A stretch of 13,201 bases of DNA, taken from positions 1 through 13,201 of the forward strand of contig JAHBMJ010001716.1 of NCBI GenBank assembly GCA_018398765.1, read 5' to 3'. The position numbers were made by a program, and so were the translations under genes. Below are positions 7,856-13,201 of this stretch, in pieces. The stretch comes from Chromera velia (Eukaryota; Sar; Chromeraceae). The notes beneath the pieces are model-generated. The model saw only the letters and a list, made by a program, of their open reading frames with translations. It did no database searches and was not told where the DNA came from. Position 1 is the first letter of the stretch. Each line of letters begins with the position of its first letter.

Positions 7856-8420
7856 TGGATCCTGATGGAGACAGAAGGCAGAAGAGGGGGCAAAAGAGTG
7901 AGAAGGAGAGCTTCAGGGCGGATCAAGGGAGTGATTCAAATTTATCTCATTGAATGAGTGGGACGGTCTGGGTTTCAAAAGTGAGTTGACAAGGAAAGAG
8001 GCAGTGAGGAAGAACAGATGGGCAAAAGATAGAAAAAAAGAAGCAAGAAGAGAATTGAGAAGGGCAAAGGGACAGGTGATTTCTGACGGTGCACTGAATA
8101 CAGAATGTTTGGCTTCCCCCTCCCCCTCTTCCTCCCCTCCTCTCTCTCAATCTAGCCCAGGTCCTTTTCCTACCATCTCTTGTTCATCTTCAGATTCGTG
8201 TTCTTTTCCTTCCCCCACTACACCCTCTCCAGCTCGCTCTCTCCTGCTTCTTCTCCACCCCCCCATGAACCGTACGTGTTTGCTGAATGATACATCTTTT
8301 CTATGTGTTCCTCCATGCCTCTCTCTCCCTGTTGCCTCTCAGTTTGCTTTTGGTCGGTCCTCATCTGTTATTCCCCCCCCTTCTTTTGTATTCATAGATT
8401 CTTGTCTTGGTTCCGTTTAA
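7856..8420 (+). pseudogene. Decayed basic then proline/serine-rich coding-like region
   Basis: A frame from ATG 7856 encodes 33 charged residues to a TGA. A different frame opens at about 7950 and continues with a lysine/arginine-rich helix (KDRKKEARRELRRAKG) that then turns proline/serine-rich after about residue 55 and ends at 8420. The join needs one frameshift. The basic helix uses mixed codons and is hard to explain by simple repeat. The later part is pyrimidine-rich DNA, where open frames are expected by chance. The basic-then-PS-rich order resembles the decayed gene at 5483-6048, but I cannot show homology. No known domain. Confidence 0.3.
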
Positions 8421-9300
8421 CCCCCCACCCCAACCCTCTGCTCGCCTCCGTTGCTTTCCCCTTTCCCATCTCATTTTCTTCCTTCCCCGCTACCTCCCCC
8501 TCTGCCTCCTTCCTTGGAAGCTCCTCGTCCCCCTCCTAAACCTCCTCCTCCTCCTCTTCAGATTTATGGTATATATATTTGTTCTTGTATTGATGGTGTG
8601 GACTCCTTCCTTCCTCTGCCTATTGACTAGGAAGGAGGATGCACAAACGGGGGAAAGAAGACAAACAGGCAGGCCTCTTTTCACACTTCTCTCCTACTTT
8701 TGTACCTCCTCCCTCCATCCTCACCCCCACCTTCTTCAACTCGCTCTTCTTCTTACAGTACTAACTCCGCCTCCGGTTTTGGCATCGGAAAAGAAGGGGA
8801 AGCTAAGGAACGGGAAAGGGGGGATGGTGAAAGGCCAGACGGCTGGAAGCACTCGAGTTCTCCTTCGCACGCTTTTTCCTAAGGCTTCCTTTCTCCTTCT
8901 TCCCTTTCCTGTCCAGTCTTCCCTTCTACTCTCCCAGATGAGCCACCGCTTCTCAACTTTGCTGTTCCTGCTCCTTCTCCACCTGCCTCACTTCCATTTC
9001 CCCTCACTCCACCTCCAGTGGCACCCCCTCCTTTTTGCTCCTCCCTGTCTTCTCTGCCTGTTGTTCAAGCGGCAAGGGAGAAGCGGTGAGAGGCATGCTT
9101 TTTCAGCCTCTCTTTGATTGCTTGCTGCAGCTTCTCTTCCTCCTCTCTTCTCTCCCTCCGCTTTCTCTCTGCCGTCTCTTTCTTTTCCTCTCTCTGTCTC
9201 TCCTCCCTCCGGTCTGCCCTCTTCCTCTTTTCCATCTTTTGCTTCTGCTGTCTTTTTCTTTTCCTCTCTCAGTCTGCAGGGTTCTGAAGGAGTCAGAGAC
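8421..9300 (+). other. Long polypyrimidine region with decayed proline-rich frames
   Basis: The plus strand is dominated by CT, CCT, TCC and CTTC motifs, most purely at 8407-8560 and 9115-9270. Leucine-rich, serine-rich and, on the other strand, arginine/glutamate-rich open frames are by-products. A purine-rich island (8630-8675 and 8790-8850) breaks it. One frame (about 8890-9090) reads as a proline-rich segment with APSPP and TPPPVAPPP before a stop, and may be former coding sequence. No gene is called. Confidence 0.5.
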
Positions 9301-9309
9301 GATCAAGTC

Positions 9310-9478
9310 TTCCCAGAGGCTATCCAGCCACCCGCTCGTAGCCAGAGCAGCAACGCCCAGGAGAACAGAAGGCAGCCCAGCCGCTTGATCTCATGGCTGC
9401 CCCTCCCCAGGCAGAAGCTGATGCGGGAGACAAAAAGAAGAAGAGCATCACTCCCATCAGGGTCACCCCTCCCATGAG
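9310..9478 (+). pseudogene. Short coding-like fragment, family unknown
   Basis: After an in-frame TAG near 9341 a frame runs through ATG 9393 to about 9478. It encodes an alanine/glutamine-rich piece, then MAAPPQAEADAGDKKKKSIT and TPIRVTPPM, before running into T-rich sequence. Codon use is mixed and the stretch is not simple repeat, so former coding is possible. An alternative frame (9118-9477) covers the same bases. Sequence on the other strand becomes coding-like just beyond 9480, so two unrelated pieces may meet here. Confidence 0.25.
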
Positions 9479-9479
9479 C

Positions 9480-9740
9480 TCTCTTCTCCTTTTTTTTCAT
9501 GATTTCTTCTTGTAAAACCTGATCAGCATCAGCATGCGCACGAGGAAGCTGCATTCCAAAAGCATCCTGCATGACCTCATCCTTCATAATCGTGCTGTGG
9601 TCGGTGATCTCCTCCTCCTTTTCCTTGATCTGATCGTAGTCACGGGCTAGGTCACGGGGAGATCCCCTGGCAGAACAGCGAGCCGTAGCTCTAAAGGCCC
9701 TGGTGTTAAAAAAGCAAAAGCAAACAGGGCGCCCATACAC
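9480..9740 (-). pseudogene. Charged helical coding-like fragment, family unknown
   Basis: The minus-strand frame (ATG at 9740) contains a strongly charged, heptad-like region from about residue 30: DLARDYDQIKEKEEEITDHS, then IMKDEVMQDAFGMQLPRAHA and DADQVLQEEIMKKKEK. Past about 9478 it runs into unrelated hydrophobic sequence. Codons are mixed and there is no simple repeat, so it looks like a real exon or exon remnant. The shape (charged helix, short linker, second acidic helix) loosely recalls ESCRT-III C-terminal tails, but I do not claim that family. It lies downstream of, and in the same orientation as, the J-domain copies. Confidence 0.35.
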
Positions 9741-9870
9741 AGCAACAAAACTTCTCTCATGCTACCGGTAGATCTTTAGTTTGGGCTCCTTACGAACGAG
9801 CCGAGGATTCGCACAGTGTCTGACATAAGAGAAGAAAGAAAATGAAGAATAACAGGATCGTCCTAGAGGA

Positions 9871-9878
9871 CCTCCTCC

Positions 9879-9913
<35 letters not shown>

Positions 9914-9962
9914 CTCCTCCTCTTTCTCCTCCTCCTCCTCCTCCTCCTCCTCCTCCTCCTTC
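9871..9962. repeat. CCT/AGG trinucleotide microsatellite (poly-Glu tail, copy A)
   Basis: An almost pure CCT array with a few CTT interruptions; on the minus strand it encodes the poly-glutamate tail of J-domain copy A. Confidence 0.95.
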
Positions 9963-10258
9963 TCCCCCCCTTCTGCTTCAGGGAAGAACATTCCTGCCCT
10001 TGCCCCTGGCCCTTCGTCCTCCTTGCAGTCTGAAAAAATATTTCTACCAAAGACCCAATCCCTTCGGAATCCTGTGTTTTGCCTCAGCAATCTTCTTCTC
10101 TGTGAGTTCTTTTCTCTTTCTGGCTATCTCGTCAGACTCTTCATCTCTTTCTCCCTCTGCCTCCTTGTATATCCTCCCTAGATGTCCTCCTCGGTCTTCT
10201 GCTTTAGGGCATCTTTCAATTCTCCCATCACCTTTGAGATTTCATGAGATTTCTGCCA

Positions 10259-10284
10259 TCTCTCTCTCTCTCTCTCCCCCTCTC

Positions 10285-10320
<36 letters not shown>

Positions 10321-10321
10321 C
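10259..10321. repeat. TC/GA microsatellite in J-domain copy A
   Basis: TC dinucleotide tract with short CCCC and TTT interruptions. It lies directly after the HPD segment on the minus strand and is at the same position as the tract in copy B. Confidence 0.95.
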
Positions 10322-10530
10322 CATCTCTTTCCCAGTATCCAGCTGTGCCCCTTGTCGGGATGGCATGAGCGCGTCTTGTACTTTAGAGGACGAAGTGCCC
10401 TCTCGAATATGACCTCGAACATACCAACGGCAGCACAGCACTCAGAGAGAGAGAAAGGGAGTGTGAACTTTGTTTTCTTTCTTTGTGAGCGTCGTTTCGT
10501 TTTCAAAACAAATAAACAGCCTCTATACAT

Positions 10531-10661
10531 CTCTTAGTTTGCTTCTTTTCTGGTTTTTTCTTCCTTCAATCCCTTCATACTTCTTGTTCCCCTTTTACCC
10601 TGTCTCCTTTTGGGTCTCTCCCTCGCCCTTTTCTTGTTCGTTCGTCTCTTTCCCGCCTCCA
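10531..10661 (+). other. Spacer between J-domain copies, no gene seen
   Basis: T-rich and pyrimidine-rich. It separates the presumed acceptor side of copy A from the end of copy B. No independent feature can be supported. Confidence 0.4.
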
Positions 10662-10678
10662 TTAGGCCCAGAGGGGTT

Positions 10679-10771
10679 CCTCCTCCTCCTCCTCCTCCTC
10701 TTCCTCTTCCTCTTCCTCTTCTTCCTCCTCCTCCTCCTCCTCTTCCTCCTCCTCCTCCTCCTCCTCCTCCC
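10679..10771. repeat. CCT/AGG trinucleotide microsatellite (poly-Glu tail, copy B)
   Basis: CCT array with CTT interruptions, kept in steps of three. On the minus strand it encodes the glutamate run of J-domain copy B. Confidence 0.95.
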
Positions 10772-10994
10772 CTATTTCTGAAGGGAAGAACAGTCCTATC
10801 CCTTCGTTCTCAGAGTTCATATAAAGATGCTTCGGCCAAACATATGATCCCTATGTTTGGCTTCTGCTATTTTTTTTTTTCTGCAAGCTCTTGTCTCTTT
10901 TTTTCGATCTCTGCTTCATCTCTCTCTCCCTTTGTCTCCTTTTCCTCCTCTGAGTCCTTTAATTAGTTCTCCCATGACCTTGGCAATTTCTGCC

Positions 10995-10998
<4 letters not shown>

Positions 10999-11035
<37 letters not shown>

Positions 11036-11046
11036 CTCTCTCTTTC
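10999..11046. repeat. TC/GA microsatellite in J-domain copy B
   Basis: Pure TC tract to about 11032, continuing imperfectly. It occupies the same place relative to the HPD motif as the tract in copy A. Confidence 0.95.
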
Positions 11047-11159
11047 TGTCTAATTGTACCCTTTATCAGGGTGACACGAGCGTGCTTTCTGCTTGAGGGT
11101 ACGAAGTGCCCTCTCACATGTGTCTTCGAATACACTCATAGAGGCACACCGCTGAGAGA

Positions 11160-11482
11160 GAGAGAGTGAGTAGAGACTCGGAACTTCCTGGCACCTACAA
11201 ATAAACCAAATAGAATGGAATAAAAGAGAGAAGGAAAGCCGCTAACTGCTTAAAATTGTTTTCATTGATCCACATTTTTTCTTCTCTTCTGGTGCATTTA
11301 TTGCCCGTCGGAAGAGCAGAGCAGACAATTGATAAATGAGAAACTTTAAGAAGGAGCTGGGACATAAGCAGCAGGGGAGCAAGGGAATTTCATTCATTAA
11401 ATTTTTGCTAAAAGCCGAACACATCTCAAAAACAAGTGGCGGAAAATCAAGGCTAGATATGTGTAGATACACTAGGCAGATG

Positions 11483-11527
<45 letters not shown>

Positions 11528-11696
11528 AAATAGATTTGTTTAAGTACATGCATTTCTGCAGAGCTAGGGGTCAACGATGGTTGATGGTGTCAAGTAGAAG
11601 AGGAGAAGGGTAAAGAATGTATAAAAATGTATCAGAAAGCAGGATTACAAAACGTGTAAGAATGTTTTGACTCACCAAATCAGGATTGTTGCTCTC
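11160..11696 (+). other. Non-coding stretch with GA microsatellite
   Basis: Upstream side of J-domain copy B. It contains a pure GA tract at 11487-11524. Open frames on both strands through the GA tract (ER or LS repeats) are artefacts of it. The plus-strand 63-codon frame at 11336-11527 has a basic N-terminal half with no recognisable domain. Confidence 0.5.
11487..11524. repeat. GA dinucleotide microsatellite
   Basis: Uninterrupted GA tract on the plus strand, opposite in strand to the TC tracts in the J-domain copies. Confidence 0.95.
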
Positions 11697-11837
11697 TTAA
11701 AGTTCCACCAAAGCCTTAAGGCACCCTCTATCCTCATCAGCCAGGTCGTCGTCGACAAAGTTCCTCCAATGCAGGAAGTGAAAGCCTAAGTGAAAGCTTC
11801 TGCAACTGCCTGCTGCGTCCTTCCCCAGTGGTACCAT
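11697..11837 (-). CDS. Candidate last exon or small ORF, family unknown
   Basis: The minus-strand frame from ATG 11837 to TAA at 11697-11699 gives 46 residues ending FLHWRNFVDDDLADEDRGCL then KALVEL. The C-terminal half is acidic, codons are mixed, and it is not repeat-derived. Inside it, CTTTCACTTAG at 11786-11796 makes a good splice acceptor, which would leave an 89-base terminal exon (11785-11697). It could be the C-terminus of a gene lying to the right. No family is recognised. A chance frame of this length is quite possible; the amino-acid composition is the main argument. Confidence 0.3.
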   Translation of the reverse strand: MVPLGKDAAGSCRSFHLGFHFLHWRNFVDDDLADEDRGCLKALVEL

Positions 11838-12004
11838 TGAGGCATATTGAATGCAAAAAATTGAGGCACACCCTCACACTAAAACTCCACACTGAAGATA
11901 GAAGGTCTCTCTGGGGGAGGGTCTATCCTTGGCGCCTGTTGGAGGGCATATGTCAGGAGGGGGAGAGGGGGCATGAGCTGAAGCAAAGGAAAAATTTTCC
12001 AAAA
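11838..12004 (+). other. No gene seen
   Basis: Ends in a purine-rich stretch (about 11910-11995) leading into the dispersed repeat. No supported reading frame. Confidence 0.4.
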
Positions 12005-12108
12005 CGGTCTCCAAGACTAAAACGGTCTCCAAAACAACCCTATCCTACAAGTATTTTGGGGCAGTAAACAGTTGTTAAAAAAGAAAACAAAGAGTTTTAA
12101 GCATTAAA
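12005..12108 (+). repeat. Dispersed AT-rich repeat with doubled GGTCTCC, copy 2
   Basis: Direct-orientation partner of 6276-6384, sharing the paired GGTCTCCAA motif, the AAAACAACC string, GTAAACA, and the AACAAAGAGTTTTAAGC end. The two copies are about 5.7 kb apart. Confidence 0.8.
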
Positions 12109-12414
12109 TATGACATAATGAGACCTACCGGACTTTAACATCATTTTGGACTTTGAAATATAGGAATAACATAGGGTGTTCTATTGTATTTAATGATCGT
12201 TGTTTATAAGCTTTTAAATTTAATAAACATTCTTTAAAACGTGATTCTTTTAAAACAAAAGATAAAACAAAGAATTGAAGCTAGTTGTATCAATGTTAGA
12301 TCATAACTATATTTTAGTAACCATAATAGTAGCTGCATAATTGGTATATCTATGCATGCATGATGTAATAAATGCGATCGAAAAGTAGATAATCACCCTT
12401 GAAACTATTTAGTT
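12109..12414 (+). other. AT-rich non-coding stretch
   Basis: Very AT-rich with several TTTTAAA and TTTAAT blocks and ATGCATGCATGATG at about 12352. It may be the remainder of the element to which the preceding repeat belongs. No gene seen. Confidence 0.45.
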
Positions 12415-12949
12415 TTAACTGACCCTACCTAACCAGATCTGGTGACTGGATTTGCTCCCGCACTCCCCCAAGAAGGACCAATTAATAAATGACCTACCTA
12501 GGTCCTTTCGGGCAAAACCGTCCCCCACTCCCCTGGAAGTGGAGGTGAAAAGCAGCCCCAAAGCGACAAAATCTGCAATTGGTTCTTGTGGGGGCGGCGA
12601 CTTGCGGCGATTCATAGGTGCTGATGTGCTAGTGCTCCTCTTAATGCTCCCAAAGATGCTTTTCAGTGTTGTGGGTGCAGTCAACACGCACGGAAAGGCA
12701 AACAAGCTAGCCAGATCTGACAGATTGAGCCTCTCCAATGACTTACACAAAAAGAAACTTTATAAACACGAATTGCTTTGGGATAAAAGCCCCCCCAAAG
12801 CCACTTACTGATGACACTGTGTTGTTGCATTGCCCACAAACGTCCCACAAGGTGAACTGAGTAGCCAAAAATGGCAAGCCGCAAATGGCGAAGCAGCACA
12901 AGTGGTATGTAACATTACGTTGGACTCTTTTGATCTTTAAATCGTTCAT
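12415..12949 (-). CDS. Weak two-exon gene candidate
   Basis: An ATG at 12949 opens 47 codons with a cysteine-rich hydrophobic segment (HLCCFAICGLPFLATQF) and CGQC, up to GTAAGT at 12808-12803. A 67-base gap then ends at a pyrimidine-flanked TAAG (12742). The open frame beyond, in matching phase 0, continues through SPPPQEP to a stop at 12415. The donor matches consensus well. The acceptor is weak because it lies within a second GTAAGT. An overlapping plus-strand frame (12452-12811) is of similar quality. No family is recognised, so this is a hypothesis. Confidence 0.18.
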
Positions 12950-13201
12950 GCACAAGAGATGACCTCAGAGGGGCCTGGCAGCTGTTTTGGGTAAAGAGAT
13001 TGTTGAGAAAAGAAGATACACAGTTGTCTATCTGTATAGAAGACGCTCATAAGGCAAGTCTACCACCAGATGGTCTCTCAGATCAATGTGCATGAGGTAG
13101 GATAAGCAGACTGAACGCTGGTTTGAACGTTGTGTAATTAAAAGCCACAATAAGCGAATCTTGCCCTCTACTACGCAGCAATCGCACTGTCGAGAGGTTG
13201 T
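12950..13201. other. Right end, no gene seen
   Basis: Mixed composition without repeats. On the minus strand a CTTCTTTTCTC...CAG near 12985 could be a splice acceptor for an exon to its left, but nothing else supports a gene here. Confidence 0.35.

Larger units (their letters stand above)
9863..10440 (-). pseudogene. J-domain protein with acidic tail, degenerate copy A
   Basis: The exon appears to start after a polypyrimidine tract and AG at 10441-10442. From 10440 it reads CCAAVGMFEVIFERALRPLK and then a basic helix into HPDKG (HPD at 10354-10362). This matches the end of helix I, helix II and the HPD loop of DnaJ-type J domains, which stimulate Hsp70 ATPase. A TC/GA microsatellite (10259-10321) follows and encodes Arg-Glu repeats. 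Then comes a helix EISKVMGELKDALKQKTEED, a frameshift at about 10178, an open stretch with ELTEKKIAEAKHR, another shift, and a final frame with FFPEAEGG and about 30 glutamates ending in a stop at 9863-9865. At least two frameshifts make it a pseudogene unless introns remove them. Its order of segments is shared with copy B at 10662-11151. Confidence 0.55.
10662..11151 (-). pseudogene. J-domain protein with acidic tail, degenerate copy B
   Basis: The exon appears to begin after CTCTCTCAG (AG at 11152-11153). It reads RCASMSVFEDTCERALRTLK, then a basic segment and HPDKG (HPD at 11065-11073), closely matching copy A. A TAG follows two codons after the glycine, then the TC/GA microsatellite. Then come EMAEIAKVMGEL, a frame change, and ERDEAEIEKKRQELAEKK. 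An A11 run here costs one base and breaks the frame before IAEAKHR, which copy A shares. The last frame (from ATG 10820) has LFFPSEIGE, a run of glutamates and PLWA, with a stop at 10662-10664. The conserved order J domain, coil, FFP motif and acidic tail in two tandem copies indicates a real protein family, with both copies here damaged or relying on introns. Confidence 0.55.

Noticed and set aside
8407-9117. 236-codon leucine/proline-rich plus-strand open frame
   Set aside because: Its composition is explained by a pyrimidine-rich strand, which rarely forms stop codons. Apart from short patches there is no protein-like pattern.
9480-9740. ESCRT-III (CHMP-like) identity for the charged fragment
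   Set aside because: Only a vague resemblance of an acidic C-terminal helix; no core helices or diagnostic residues are visible.
9790-10050. Arginine-rich, leucine-rich and glutamate-rich open frames over the CCT array
   Set aside because: All three follow from translating a trinucleotide repeat in different frames. Only the glutamate frame is kept, because both J-domain copies share its flanking motifs.
1-13201. tRNA, rRNA, CRISPR or bacterial operon features
   Set aside because: I saw no tRNA arm consensus, rRNA segment, or regularly spaced repeat-spacer pattern. The tandem array at 6929-7600 has no unique spacers between short identical repeats.

Overview
The window is nuclear DNA of a eukaryote. 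It has a protein-coding exon that ends in a GT splice donor, long microsatellites (CA, TC, CCT, GA), nested decayed transposons and no bacterial-style gene packing. The one firmly identified gene is the first exon of the largest subunit of RNA polymerase III (RPC1). The density of simple repeats and mobile elements suggests a repeat-rich protist or alga, but the sequence alone does not fix the lineage.

Layout. (1) 1-132 is a CA/CGCA microsatellite inside the first intron of RPC1; 160-1125 (minus strand) is RPC1 exon 1, with its start codon and all eight N-terminal zinc ligands. (2) 1126-2064 is non-coding flank, with a G-run, a GC hairpin and an AT-rich stretch with a TATA-like box. (3) 2065 to about 6050 is a decayed plus-strand coding region, probably a retroelement gag/ORF1-like gene, with stops and frameshifts. 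Two DNA elements sit inside it: a 470-bp foldback (long inverted repeat) element at 2353-2822, and a 1,417-bp hAT-type transposon at 4058-5474 with a perfect 8-bp target duplication, ACCGGTAA-rich subterminal repeats and an antisense reading frame with a possible BED zinc finger. (4) 6276-6384 and 12005-12108 are two copies of a dispersed AT-rich repeat carrying a doubled GGTCTCC motif. (5) About 6929-7600 is a degenerate tandem array of roughly 170-205-bp units, three of which repeat the same splice-donor-like site and the same short open stretch. (6) 7856 to about 9480 is a very pyrimidine-rich plus strand with decayed basic and proline/serine-rich reading frames. (7) 9480-9740 (minus) is a charged, coding-like fragment. 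(8) 9863-10440 and 10662-11151 (minus) are two tandem degenerate copies of one gene: J-domain helix II with an intact HPD motif, a TC/GA microsatellite, a charged coil and a poly-glutamate tail. (9) 11697-11837 (minus) may be the last exon of another gene; 12415-12949 (minus) is a weak two-exon candidate; the remainder shows nothing I can support.

The genes do not form a functional unit. RPC1 is a conserved housekeeping gene at one edge. The rest reads as an intergenic repeat landscape with nested insertions, plus a locally duplicated J-domain gene that has been invaded by microsatellites.
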